A stretch of DNA of 64,000 nt. It comes from Streptomyces griseus subsp. griseus (GTDB taxonomy: Bacteria; Actinomycetota; Actinomycetes; Streptomycetales; Streptomycetaceae). Of the stretch, positions 9,826 to 18,575 are shown in pieces; within the stretch, counting starts at the first letter, position 1; each line of letters opens with the position of its first letter. The notes beneath the pieces were generated by a model that did not search any database, was not told where the DNA came from, and saw only the letters and a list, made by a program, of their open reading frames with translations. The stretch lies in assembly GCF_003610995.1 (NCBI RefSeq), contig NZ_CP032543.1, forward strand, positions 5,518,001 to 5,582,000, in the 5' to 3' direction. Made by a program: the position numbers and the translations under genes.

Positions 9826-10650
9826 ATGTCTGAGTTGTCCAGCGCCAAGAAGCAGGCAGACAACGTCAACACAGCCTCGTCCCACACGCTTCTGGAAGGG
9901 CGGCTCGGGTATCACCTCGAGTCCGCCCTTCTGGTGCGTGCGTTGACCCACCGTTCGTACGCATACGAGAACGGCGGTCTGCCCACCAACGAGCGGCTCG
10001 AATTCCTCGGGGATTCGGTGCTCGGCCTGGTGGTCACGGACACGCTGTACCGCACCCACCCCGACCTGCCCGAAGGCCAGCTGGCCAAGTTGCGGGCCGC
10101 GGTGGTCAACTCGCGTGCGCTTGCGGAAGTGGGCCGCGGCCTCGAACTCGGCTCCTTCATCCGGCTCGGCCGCGGTGAAGAGGGTACGGGTGGGCGGGAC
10201 AAGGCTTCCATCCTCGCCGACACACTGGAAGCAGTGATCGGCGCGGTCTATCTCGACCAGGGCCTCGGCGCGGCCTCGGAGCTGGTCCACCGGCTCTTCG
10301 ACCCGCTGATCGACAGGTCCTCGAACCTCGGTGCCGGCCTGGACTGGAAGACCAGTCTCCAGGAGCTCACCGCGAGCGAGAGCCTCGGAGTCCCCGAGTA
10401 CCTCGTCACGGAGACCGGCCCGGACCACGAGAAGACCTTCACTGCTGCTGCTCGCGTCGGTGGTGTCTCGTACGGCACCGGCACCGGCCGTAGCAAGAAG
10501 GAAGCGGAGCAGCAGGCGGCGGAGTCCGCCTGGCGTGAGATCAGCGCCGCCGCAGAGGCACGGCAGGCCGCGGAGAAGTCCGCGGCCGACGGAGGGGCCG
10601 CCGACACCCCTGCCGACCCGTCGCCGGACTCGGACGCCGCTCCGGCCTGA
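9826..10650 (+). CDS. rnc: Ribonuclease III (AbsB)
   Basis: Double-strand-specific endoribonuclease for rRNA and mRNA processing. In S. coelicolor it is known as AbsB because mutants lose antibiotic production. It is 274 residues. The RNase III signature [14 protein letters not shown] carries catalytic acidic residues, and [15 protein letters not shown] carries the second metal-binding Asp/Glu set. The C-terminal dsRBD runs from [11 protein letters not shown] to [14 protein letters not shown]. An Ala/Asp-rich tail follows. ATG 9826 is chosen; an in-frame GTG at 9814 would add four residues. Confidence 0.95.
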   Translation: MSELSSAKKQADNVNTASSHTLLEGRLGYHLESALLVRALTHRSYAYENGGLPTNERLEFLGDSVLGLVVTDTLYRTHPDLPEGQLAKLRAAVVNSRALAEVGRGLELGSFIRLGRGEEGTGGRDKASILADTLEAVIGAVYLDQGLGAASELVHRLFDPLIDRSSNLGAGLDWKTSLQELTASESLGVPEYLVTETGPDHEKTFTAAARVGGVSYGTGTGRSKKEAEQQAAESAWREISAAAEARQAAEKSAADGGAADTPADPSPDSDAAPA

Positions 10651-10660
10651 AGCAGCACCC

Positions 10661-10695
10661 CGAACCCCTCGGTGCCCTGTGCACCGGGGGGTTCG
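10661..10695 (+). terminator. Stem-loop between rnc and mutM
   Basis: A 14-bp stem (CGAACCCCTCGGTG pairing with CACCGGGGGGTTCG, one wobble) with a 7-nt loop begins 10 nt after the rnc stop. No T-run, as is common for Streptomyces terminators. It may end or attenuate the rnc transcript before mutM. Confidence 0.6.
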
Positions 10696-10760
10696 CCCTG
10701 TCCCGGGGGAGCCGGTCCCGTGCTCCCGCACTACGCTCACCGTGTCTGGAGTGGTCCACC

Positions 10761-11621
10761 GTGCCCGAGCTGCCCGAGGTCGAAGTCGTACGCCGGGGCC
10801 TGGAGCGCTGGGTCAGCGGCCGGACCGTCACCGATGTCGAGGTGCTGCACCCGCGCTCGGTCCGCCGGCACCTCGCGGGCGGCGTGGACTTCGCCGCCCG
10901 GCTGCGCGGGGTCCGGTTCGGTACGGCGATGCGGCGCGGCAAATACCTCTGGGTGCCGATCGACGAGGCCGCCTCCTCGCTCCTCGGCCACCTCGGCATG
11001 AGCGGACAGCTGCTGGTGCAGCCCGTGGACGCGCCCGACGAGAAGCACCTGCGGATCCGGCTGCGGTTCGACGACGCTCTCGGCACCGAGCTGCGCTTCG
11101 TCGACCAGCGCACCTTCGGCGGGCTCTCGCTCCACGACACCACCCCCGACGGACTGCCCGACACCATCGCGCACATCGCCCGGGACCCGCTGGACCCGCT
11201 CTTCGACGACGCCGCGTTCCACACGGCCCTGCGCCTGCGCCGTACGACGGTCAAGCGCGCGCTCCTGGACCAGTCGCTGATCAGCGGCGTCGGCAACATC
11301 TACGCGGACGAGGCGCTCTGGCGGTCCAAGCTCCACTACGACCGGCCCACCGCCACCCTCACCCGCCCCAAGTCCGCCGAACTCCTCGGCCACGCCCGGG
11401 ACGTGATGAACGCGGCGCTCGCCCAGGGCGGCACCAGCTTCGACAGCCTGTACGTCAACGTGAACGGCGAGTCCGGCTACTTCGACCGGTCGCTCGACGC
11501 GTACGGCCGGGAGGGCGAGCCGTGCCGCCGCTGCGGGACGCCGATGCGCCGCCGCGCCTGGATGAACCGGTCCAGCTACTTCTGCCCGCGCTGTCAGCGC
11601 CCGCCGCGCGCCTCGTCGTAA
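10761..11621 (+). CDS. mutM: Formamidopyrimidine-DNA glycosylase
   Basis: Base-excision repair glycosylase/AP lyase removing 8-oxoguanine and FaPy lesions. The mature N-terminus PELPEVE supplies the catalytic Pro and Glu. HLGMSGQLL, the H2TH region with [18 protein letters not shown], and the C-terminal zinc finger [24 protein letters not shown] with its conserved Arg are all present. 286 residues, full length. Its last 28 bp overlap the 3' end of the convergent HxlR gene. Confidence 0.96.
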   Translation: MPELPEVEVVRRGLERWVSGRTVTDVEVLHPRSVRRHLAGGVDFAARLRGVRFGTAMRRGKYLWVPIDEAASSLLGHLGMSGQLLVQPVDAPDEKHLRIRLRFDDALGTELRFVDQRTFGGLSLHDTTPDGLPDTIAHIARDPLDPLFDDAAFHTALRLRRTTVKRALLDQSLISGVGNIYADEALWRSKLHYDRPTATLTRPKSAELLGHARDVMNAALAQGGTSFDSLYVNVNGESGYFDRSLDAYGREGEPCRRCGTPMRRRAWMNRSSYFCPRCQRPPRASS

Positions 11622-11980
11622 CGCGTCCGGGCGGCGAGCACGTCGTCCATCCGCCCTTGGACGAGATGGATCAGCCCCAGAAGCCGCTCCGCGACCTCCC
11701 GGCCGAGCGGGGTGAGCTCGTAATCCACCCGGGGCGGGTTGACGGGCTGCGCCTCGCGCAGGACGAGCCCGTCACGCTCCAGGGCGTGCAGCGTCTGGGA
11801 GAGCATCTTCTCGCTGACCCCGTCGACCCGGCGGCGCAGCTCGTTGAACCGCAGGCTCTCCTCGTACAGCGCGCCCAGCGTCAGACTGCCCCAGCGGCCG
11901 GTGGCGTGCTCCAGCGTGGAGCGTGAGGGGCACTGCCGGGAGAAGACGTCGAAGGCGAGATCGTCCATGTCGCTGGCCAT
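11594..11980 (-). CDS. HxlR-family winged-helix transcriptional regulator
   Basis: A 128-residue MarR/HxlR-like regulator. [19 protein letters not shown] is the typical HxlR N-terminus (a single Cys in a CPSRxxLEHxTGRW context, the redox/effector Cys of the family). [29 protein letters not shown] is the recognition helix and wing. The target is unknown; HxlR regulators usually control a nearby oxidoreductase, and none is adjacent. Convergent with mutM and overlapping it by 28 bp. The ATG lies only 9 nt from a 23-bp perfect hairpin. Confidence 0.88.
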   Translation of the reverse strand: MASDMDDLAFDVFSRQCPSRSTLEHATGRWGSLTLGALYEESLRFNELRRRVDGVSEKMLSQTLHALERDGLVLREAQPVNPPRVDYELTPLGREVAERLLGLIHLVQGRMDDVLAARTRYDEARGGR

Positions 11981-11988
11981 TTCACCAG

Positions 11989-12037
11989 CTTACGCCCGTA
12001 CAGCGCCCCCTCAGAGGGGGCGCTGTACGGGCGTAAG
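11989..12037 (-). terminator. Perfect 23-bp hairpin between CAP gene and HxlR gene
   Basis: Arms of 23 bp (11989-12011 and 12015-12037) pair without mismatch around a 3-nt loop. On the minus strand it lies 20 nt after the CAP-protein stop and ends 9 nt before the HxlR start codon. It is probably the CAP terminator, but its closeness to the HxlR start could also mask that gene's ribosome binding site. Confidence 0.75.
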
Positions 12038-12057
12038 CGAAGCCGTCTCCTTCGGGC

Positions 12058-13014
12058 TCAGAAGCCGAAGTTCTGGACCCACCACGGGCCGCCGGAGCCC
12101 TCGTGGATGCCGATGCCGATCGTCTTGTAGTCGCAGTTGAGAATGTTCGCGCGGTGGCCGTCGCTGTTCATCCAGCCGTCCATCACGGCCCGGGCGTCGG
12201 CCTGGCCGCGGGCGATGTTCTCCGCGGCGAGTCCCTGTACGCCGGCCTGGGCGGCGCGGTCCCAGGGGGTGTCGCCGTCCGGGTCGGTGTGGTCGAAGAA
12301 GCCGCGGGCCGCCATGTCCTCGCTGAAGTTCTGGGCCAGCGAGGTCAGCGCGGTGCTGGTGGTCAGCGGGGAGCAGCCGACCTTCGCGCGCTCCTGGTTC
12401 ACCAGGGCCAGCACCTCGGCGCGGGCCGAGGTGTCGGAGGGCGAGGGGGCGGGCCTCTTGCTGGGCGGCGGGGCGGCGGAGGTCTTCGGCGGGGCCGGGG
12501 CCCTGCTCGCCGGGGAGGTGCTCTGCTTCGAGGCCGTGGTGGGCGCCTTCGACCGCTCGGACGGGGCGGCGGCCGGCTTCTTCGAAGGGGTCGTGGAGGG
12601 CGCGGCCGACTTCGACGGGGTCTTCGACGCGCTGCTGGAGGGCGACTTCGACGGCGTCTTGGAGGGGGTCTTCGACGGGGCCTCGGGGCGCTCGGTGCCC
12701 CGGCCGGCGGGGGAGGAGGACCGGTCGGCCGGAGCGCTGGAGCCGCCCTGTTGCGTCAGCAGGTCGGGGGCGCCGCCGGTGCGGACCTGGTCGGCCGCGT
12801 TCCCGCCACCCGTGGTGTAGGTGTCGCCGCCGGGGAGCAGGCCCGAGGCGACGGCGACCGCGCCGACCGCCATCGCGGCCGAGGCACCGAGGAGCCCGGT
12901 GCGCACCGGCACCGTGGACTTCTTCTTCCGGCGCGCGCCCCGATGCCGCGAGGCCGCTCCGGCCGCGGGTTCTTCAGCGGCGGGGCCTGCGGCGGATCGT
13001 CGATGGCGTCCCAT
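12058..13014 (-). CDS. Secreted CAP-domain (SCP/PR-1-like) protein
   Basis: A 318-residue exported protein. An Arg/Lys-rich N-terminus (RRKKKSTVPVRTG) precedes a hydrophobic segment LLGASAAMAVGAVAVASGLL (about residues 39-58), a signal peptide or anchor. Residues about 90-195 are Ser/Thr/Pro/Lys low complexity with tandem KTPS units, likely a cell-wall-spanning linker. The C-terminal 120 residues form the CAP domain: VLALVNQERAKVGCSPL, FFDHTDPDGDTPWDR, AENIARGQ, SDGHRANILNCDYKTIGIG. The His and Glu residues of the CAP cavity are present. The function of bacterial CAP proteins is mostly unproven. A hairpin terminator follows directly. Confidence 0.87.
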   Translation of the reverse strand: MGRHRRSAAGPAAEEPAAGAASRHRGARRKKKSTVPVRTGLLGASAAMAVGAVAVASGLLPGGDTYTTGGGNAADQVRTGGAPDLLTQQGGSSAPADRSSSPAGRGTERPEAPSKTPSKTPSKSPSSSASKTPSKSAAPSTTPSKKPAAAPSERSKAPTTASKQSTSPASRAPAPPKTSAAPPPSKRPAPSPSDTSARAEVLALVNQERAKVGCSPLTTSTALTSLAQNFSEDMAARGFFDHTDPDGDTPWDRAAQAGVQGLAAENIARGQADARAVMDGWMNSDGHRANILNCDYKTIGIGIHEGSGGPWWVQNFGF

Positions 13015-13183
13015 GCGCTGTGCCTTCCTGATGCTCCGGACGTCGCAGCGACGTCACCCGATTACCGGTCGATCGTGGTCCCCGTACTCACCCGAACGAG
13101 TGAGGCTATTGCGACGGGACTGTACGCCATGGCTCAAAGGGGCCGCCGTGCTCTTGACGCAATTGGCCGGTTAGCGTTCGGGC

Positions 13184-13465
13184 ATGAACGAAGAGGCACG
13201 GCTGGTCGCCTGGGTACGCGGCCGAGTACAGCAAGTAGGCTTCCGCTGGTTCACCAGGGCAAATGCTTTGGAGATCGGTGGACTCGTGGGCTTTGCACTC
13301 AATCTCGACGACGGCCGGGTACAGGTCGTCGCCGAAGGATCACGTGACAATTGCCACCGTCTGCTGGATTGGCTGCGGTCCGACGACACACCCGGGCGCG
13401 TGGACGGAGTCACTGAGATCTGGGACACCCCGCGCGGCGGTTACGACGGATTCGCCATCCGCTGA
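13184..13465 (+). CDS. acyP: Acylphosphatase
   Basis: Small hydrolase of acyl phosphates such as acetyl phosphate and carbamoyl phosphate. 93 residues. The family motif [16 protein letters not shown] holds the phosphate-binding loop with catalytic Arg, and [17 protein letters not shown] holds the catalytic Asn region. It stands alone between the divergent CAP gene and a 439-nt non-coding gap. Confidence 0.93.
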   Translation: MNEEARLVAWVRGRVQQVGFRWFTRANALEIGGLVGFALNLDDGRVQVVAEGSRDNCHRLLDWLRSDDTPGRVDGVTEIWDTPRGGYDGFAIR

Positions 13466-13904
13466 TACGAGCTCGCGCCGGCGTCCCCGATCCGCTCGGT
13501 GAACGCGCCGGAGCGAACGGTCACGGGCCGGCCTCCTGGACCCCCGGCACCCGAAATGACCTGCGAAAGGACCGCGCGGCGACCGATGGTTGCCAGATGC
13601 GGAATGTCGTGCAAGGCTGCGGCATTGACGAAGATCCCCACACCTGTCGGGGTCCCGCAGGAGAGTCGCGCCGCATGATCGTCCGGCCGCGTACCCCCGG
13701 GACACCCGGCTCCACGCGGTGTGATCGTGTTGACCGTCAAAGTTTTTGGTGAGACGCTGAAAACCCCGCGCACCTTAGCTGTTCGGTAGAGCTGATATGC
13801 AGCAGAACCGCAGTGGTGACAGAGCCCTGCCGAGCACCGCGGGTGCGACCCCCTGACGACCCACACCGCATCGGTCGGTCACTCATTGTGGAGGACCATC
13901 CATC
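13466..13904. other. 439-nt gap between acyP and small coiled-coil gene
   Basis: No ORF here has streptomycete-like codon use. A weak promoter candidate starts at TTGACC (13730-13735) in a slightly AT-richer patch (GTCAAAGTTTTTGG) and would read toward the gene at 13905. The AGGACC-type RBS lies just before that start. I see no repeat or RNA fold I can name. Confidence 0.4.
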
Positions 13905-14117
13905 ATGGCAAAGGCGCTTCTCGGTTACGTCGGCGGTTCCGACCCGCGACTTCTCGCCGAGATGCGACGGCTCCAGCAGCGCGTCCAGGACCTGGAATCC
14001 GAGCTCAACCGGATCCAGGACGAGAACGACGCGCTCAACGCCGCCGCTCAGCACCAGGAGTCGCTGCTCGACAGCATCGACATCGACGTACCCCAGGGCG
14101 AGCCTGCGCTGACCTGA
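13905..14117 (+). CDS. Small coiled-coil protein of unknown function
   Basis: A 70-residue protein I cannot assign. After MAKALLGYVGGSDPRLLAEM comes a heptad-like helix with leucines (RRLQQRVQDLESELNRIQDEND), then an acidic C-terminus. The start has GGAGGACC about 12 nt upstream. Its place just before smc looks conserved in Streptomyces from memory, but a functional link to Smc is inference. Codon usage is GC-rich at third positions, so it is likely real. Confidence 0.75.
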   Translation: MAKALLGYVGGSDPRLLAEMRRLQQRVQDLESELNRIQDENDALNAAAQHQESLLDSIDIDVPQGEPALT

Positions 14118-14347
14118 CCGAAGGCCCCAGCGGGGCCGGTCGGGCTGAGCAGTCTCATCAGCCTAGGAACATCTCCCCATATCTGATCCGTCCTGTGTCA
14201 CGGATCGCCGTCCCCGGACGACCGGGTCCCTGACCGACAGGGGCCCCTGTGTCCGGATCACCGGCAGCGCACTGCCCCGGCTGCCGTGGCGATGCGCCGT
14301 GCGGGACCGCCCAGATCCATGCGACAAGATCACGCACCAAGATCTAC

Positions 14348-14373
14348 AGGGACGCCTCGGCGTCCCTTTTTCT
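14348..14373 (+). terminator. Rho-independent terminator upstream of smc
   Basis: AGGGACGCC / GGCGTCCCT stem with a TC loop followed by a T-rich run (TTTTTCTTT). It sits 231 nt after the small coiled-coil gene and about 105 nt before smc. A textbook T-tailed terminator is uncommon in this GC-rich genome. It may end the upstream mRNA or an independent small RNA from the 14118-14347 stretch, which contains no ORF. Confidence 0.75.
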
Positions 14374-14476
14374 TTGCCCGGACCCCCCGGCCCCCACCCG
14401 ATCCCTCTCGCTTACCGTCTGATGTGCCCTGCACCTTCACGACCGAAACCGAGAGGGAAAGGTAGAGTCCGGCGGC

Positions 14477-17400
14477 GTGCACCTCAAGGCCCTGACCCTG
14501 CGTGGTTTCAAATCGTTCGCGTCCGCCACCACCCTGCGGTTCGAACCGGGGATCACCTGTGTCGTCGGCCCCAATGGATCGGGAAAGTCCAATGTGGTGG
14601 ACGCCCTCTCCTGGGTCATGGGAGAACAGGGCGCCAAATCCCTGCGCGGCGGCAAGATGGAAGACGTGATCTTCGCCGGGACGACCGGGCGGCCCCCGCT
14701 CGGCCGCGCCGAAGTGTCGCTGACCATCGACAATTCCGATGGCGCATTGCCCATCGAGTACGCCGAAGTGACGATCACTCGGATCATGTTCCGCAATGGC
14801 GGCAGCGAATACCAGATCAATGGCGATACCTGCCGGCTGCTGGACATCCAGGAACTCCTCTCCGACTCCGGCATCGGCCGCGAGATGCACGTCATCGTCG
14901 GCCAGGGCCAGTTGGACTCCGTCCTGCACGCCGACCCGATGGGCCGCCGGGCCTTCATCGAGGAGGCCGCGGGCGTCCTCAAGCACCGCAAGCGGAAGGA
15001 GAAGGCGCTCCGGAAGCTGGACGCGATGGGCGCCAACCTCGCCCGCGTCCAGGACCTCACCGACGAGCTGCGCCGCCAGCTCAAGCCGCTCGGCCGGCAG
15101 GCCGCCGTCGCCCGCCGGGCCGCCGTCATCCAGGCCGATCTCCGCGACGCCCGGCTCCGGCTCCTCGCACACGACCTGGTGACCCTGCGGGACGCGCTGC
15201 GCGACGAGATCGCCGACGAGGCCGAGCTGAAGAAGCGGAAGGACGCTGCGGAGGCCGAGCTGAAGGCGGCGCTCACCCGGGAGGCGGAGCTGGAGGGCGA
15301 GGTGCGCCGTCTCGCGCCCCGGCTCCAGCGGGCCCAGCAGACCTGGTACGAGCTGTCGCAGCTGGCCGAACGGGTCCGGGGCACGGTCTCGCTGGCCGAC
15401 GCCCGGGTCAGGAGCGCCACCGAGGCCCCCACCGAGGAGCGCCGGGGCCGCGACCCGGAGGAGCTGGAGCGGGAGGCCGCCCGGATCCGCGAGCAGGAGG
15501 CGGAGCTGACGGCGGCCCTGGAGGCGGCCGAACACGCGCTGGAGGACACCGTCGCCCACCGTGCCGACCTGGAGCGCGAGCTGGCCGCAGAGGAGCGCCG
15601 CCTCAAGGACGCCGCCCGCGCCATCGCCGACCGGCGCGAGGGCCTGGCCCGGCTGAACGGCCAGGTCAACGCCGCCCGCAGCCGGGCCGGTTCGGCACAG
15701 GCCGAGATCGACCGGCTGGCCGCATCCCGCGACGAGGCGCAGGAGCGGGCCGTCACCGCCCAGGAGGAGTACGAGCAGCTCAAGGCCGAGGTCGAGGGCC
15801 TGGACGCGGACGACGAGGAGCTGACCGCCCGCCACGAGGAGGCCAAGCAGGCCCTCGCCGGGGCCCAGGCCGCCCACAGCGCCGCCCGCGAGGAGGCGAC
15901 GGCCGCCGAGCGCAGGCGGGCGGCGGTCGCGGCCCGGCACGAGGCGCTGGCCCTGGGGCTGCGCCGCAAGGACGGTACGGGCGCGCTGCTCGGCGCCCGG
16001 GACCGGCTGGCCGGACTCCTCGGTCCGGCCGCCGAACTGCTCACCGTCCGCGCCGGCTACGAGGTCCCGGTCGCCGCCGCCCTCGGCGCGGCGGCGGACG
16101 CGGTGGCGGTGCGGGACCCGGCCACGGCCGCCGAGGCGATCCGCCTGCTCCGCGCACAGGACGCGGGGCGCGCGGCGATGCTGCTGGGGGGAGGGGCGGC
16201 GGAGGACGCGGAGGTCGCGGGGGCCGGTCATGGACCGGGGCGGCCTGGTGCCATGGACCCGCAAGCCCCTCACGTACCGGGGCAGGGCGGCGGGCACGTA
16301 CAGGACGAGGCCCCCGGGCCGCTGCCCGCACAGGGCGGTGCACCCGGCGTCGCCGGGCCCGCGCACGGCGGCCCCGGCGACGCCGCGTGGACCGGTGCAC
16401 CGGACGGCAGCGCGGAAGGCGGTACGGAGCGGAACGCGCACGGTCGTACGGAGACCGGAGCGCCGGGCCGCGCGGAGGGCGGGGCCCACAGCCGTACGGA
16501 GACCGGGGCCGACGCCCAGGGCCGTACCGAGAGCACCACCACCCTCACCACCCCCGCCGTGGCCGACCTCGTCACCGGCCCCGCCGCCCTCATGACCGCC
16601 GTGCGCCGCCTCGTACGGGACGCCGTCGTCGTCCCCACCCTGGAGGACGCCGAGTCCCTCGTCGCCGCGCACCCCGGGCTCACCGCCGTGACCGGCGAAG
16701 GGGACGTGCTCTCCGCGCACTTCGCGCACGGCGGGTCCGCCGGGGCGCCCAGTCTTCTGGAGGTGCAGGCCTCCGTGGACGAGGCCGCCGCCGAGCTGGC
16801 CGACCTCGCCGTGCGGTGCGAGGAGCTGGCGGAGGCGCAGCGGCTGGCGGGGGAGCGGCGCAAGGAGGGGGCCGCGCTCGTCGAGGAGCTGGGGGAGCGG
16901 CGGCGGGCGGCCGAGCGGGAGAAGTCGGGCGTCGCCCAGCAGCTCGGCCGGCTCTCCGGGCAGGCCCGGGCGGCGGCGGGCGAGGCCGAGCGGATGACCG
17001 CCGCCGCCGCCCGTGCCCAGGAGGCCCTGGAGCGGGCGGTGGAGGAGGCGGAGGAGCTGGCCGAGCGGCTGCTGGTGGCCCAGGAGGCGCCGGTCGAGGA
17101 GGAGCCCGACACCTCCGTGCGGGACCGGCTCGCCGCCGACGGGGCCAACGCCCGCCAGACCGAGATGGAGGCCCGGCTCCAGGCCCGCACCCACGAGGAA
17201 CGCGTCAAGTCGCTGGCCGGACGCGCCGACGGCCTCGACCGGGCCGCCCGCACCGAGCGCGAGGCCCGCGCCCGCGCCGAGCAGCGCCGGGCCCGGCTGC
17301 GCCACGAGGCGGCCGTGGCCTCCGCCGTCGCCTCGGGCGCCCGTCAGCTGCTGGCCCACGTCGAGGTGTCCCTCGTACGGGCCGATCAGGAGCGCACATC

Positions 17401-18349
17401 GGCCGAGGCCGCCAAGGGCGAGCGGGAGCGCGAGCTGGCCGCCGAGCGGGGCCGGGGCCGCGACCTCAAGGGTGAGCTGGACAAGCTCACCGACTCCGTC
17501 CACCGGGGCGAGGTGCTGGGCGCCGAGAAGCGGCTGCGTATCGAACAGCTGGAGACGAAGGCCTTGGAGGAGCTGGGTGTGGAGCCCGCGGGGCTCGTCT
17601 CCGAGTACGGCCCGGACCAGCCGGTGCCGCCGTCGCCGCCCGCCGAGGGCGAGGAGCTGCCGGAGGACCCGGAGCATCCCCGTAACCGGCCGAAGCCGTT
17701 CGCCAGGGCGGAGCAGGAGAAGCGGCTGCGGTCGGCCGAACGGGCGTACCAGCAGCTCGGGAAGGTGAATCCGCTCGCCCTTGAGGAGTTCTCGGCGCTG
17801 GAGGAACGGCACCAGTTCCTCTCCGAGCAGCTTGAAGACCTGAAGAAGACCCGGGCCGATCTGCTCCAGGTGATCAAGGAGGTCGACGAGCGGGTGGAGC
17901 AGGTGTTCACCGAGGCGTACCGGGACACCGCCCGCGAGTTCGAGGGCGTCTTCTCCCGGCTCTTCCCCGGCGGTGAGGGGCGGCTGATCCTGACCGACCC
18001 GGACAACATGCTCGCCACCGGGGTGGACGTCGAGGCCCGTCCGCCGGGCAAGAAGGTGAAGCGGCTCTCCCTGCTCTCGGGCGGTGAACGGTCCCTGACG
18101 GCCGTGGCATTGCTGGTCTCCATCTTCAAGGCCCGCCCCAGCCCCTTCTACGTGATGGACGAGGTCGAGGCGGCACTCGACGACACCAACCTCCAGCGGC
18201 TGATCCGGATCATGGAGGAGCTCCAGGAGAGCTCCCAGCTGATCGTCATCACCCACCAGAAGCGGACGATGGAGGTCGCCGACGCGCTGTACGGCGTCTC
18301 CATGCAGGGTGACGGGGTGTCGAAGGTGATCAGTCAGCGGCTCCGTTGA
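14477..18349 (+). CDS. smc: Chromosome segregation protein SMC
   Basis: Condensin ATPase for chromosome compaction and segregation. 1290 residues, about 100 longer than usual bacterial Smc. Walker A is GPNGSGKSNVVDAL near residue 33. The ABC signature LLSGGERSLTAVALL and Walker B FYVMDEVEAALDD are at the C-terminal head. Long Glu/Ala/Arg coiled coils flank the central hinge (about residues 500-720). The hinge carries an insertion of about 120 residues, Gly/Ala/Thr/His-rich (about residues 570-690, 16185-16545), with imperfect GRTETG/GRAEGG repeats; reading frame and codon use are maintained. GTG 14477 gives the standard MHLKALTLRGFKSFA start. ScpA/ScpB are not in the window. Confidence 0.95.
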   Translation: MHLKALTLRGFKSFASATTLRFEPGITCVVGPNGSGKSNVVDALSWVMGEQGAKSLRGGKMEDVIFAGTTGRPPLGRAEVSLTIDNSDGALPIEYAEVTITRIMFRNGGSEYQINGDTCRLLDIQELLSDSGIGREMHVIVGQGQLDSVLHADPMGRRAFIEEAAGVLKHRKRKEKALRKLDAMGANLARVQDLTDELRRQLKPLGRQAAVARRAAVIQADLRDARLRLLAHDLVTLRDALRDEIADEAELKKRKDAAEAELKAALTREAELEGEVRRLAPRLQRAQQTWYELSQLAERVRGTVSLADARVRSATEAPTEERRGRDPEELEREAARIREQEAELTAALEAAEHALEDTVAHRADLERELAAEERRLKDAARAIADRREGLARLNGQVNAARSRAGSAQAEIDRLAASRDEAQERAVTAQEEYEQLKAEVEGLDADDEELTARHEEAKQALAGAQAAHSAAREEATAAERRRAAVAARHEALALGLRRKDGTGALLGARDRLAGLLGPAAELLTVRAGYEVPVAAALGAAADAVAVRDPATAAEAIRLLRAQDAGRAAMLLGGGAAEDAEVAGAGHGPGRPGAMDPQAPHVPGQGGGHVQDEAPGPLPAQGGAPGVAGPAHGGPGDAAWTGAPDGSAEGGTERNAHGRTETGAPGRAEGGAHSRTETGADAQGRTESTTTLTTPAVADLVTGPAALMTAVRRLVRDAVVVPTLEDAESLVAAHPGLTAVTGEGDVLSAHFAHGGSAGAPSLLEVQASVDEAAAELADLAVRCEELAEAQRLAGERRKEGAALVEELGERRRAAEREKSGVAQQLGRLSGQARAAAGEAERMTAAAARAQEALERAVEEAEELAERLLVAQEAPVEEEPDTSVRDRLAADGANARQTEMEARLQARTHEERVKSLAGRADGLDRAARTEREARARAEQRRARLRHEAAVASAVASGARQLLAHVEVSLVRADQERTSAEAAKGERERELAAERGRGRDLKGELDKLTDSVHRGEVLGAEKRLRIEQLETKALEELGVEPAGLVSEYGPDQPVPPSPPAEGEELPEDPEHPRNRPKPFARAEQEKRLRSAERAYQQLGKVNPLALEEFSALEERHQFLSEQLEDLKKTRADLLQVIKEVDERVEQVFTEAYRDTAREFEGVFSRLFPGGEGRLILTDPDNMLATGVDVEARPPGKKVKRLSLLSGGERSLTAVALLVSIFKARPSPFYVMDEVEAALDDTNLQRLIRIMEELQESSQLIVITHQKRTMEVADALYGVSMQGDGVSKVISQRLR

Positions 18350-18575
18350 CCCGGTCGGCCCAGCCGCCGACTTTTTGCCGAATCATCAGAGGTTCGACGC
18401 ACCATTCGTGCGCTCCTGGGTACACGCGCCTGGACCCACTGTTTGACTTCGATTCTTGAACACATAACCTCTGCAAAGTTGATTTCGCCTTCAAGTGGTG
18501 GCGGGCCGGATGTTGTGCCCCACTGGGAAGGCTCACCCCCCACGTCTGACTTGCGGCCAGGCATCAGGAGTTCAT

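Noticed and set aside
14330..18256. Long minus-strand open frame opposite smc
   Set aside because: It is the complement of a GC-rich gene; composition is Leu/Gly/Arg repeats with no motif, while the plus strand reads a full Smc.
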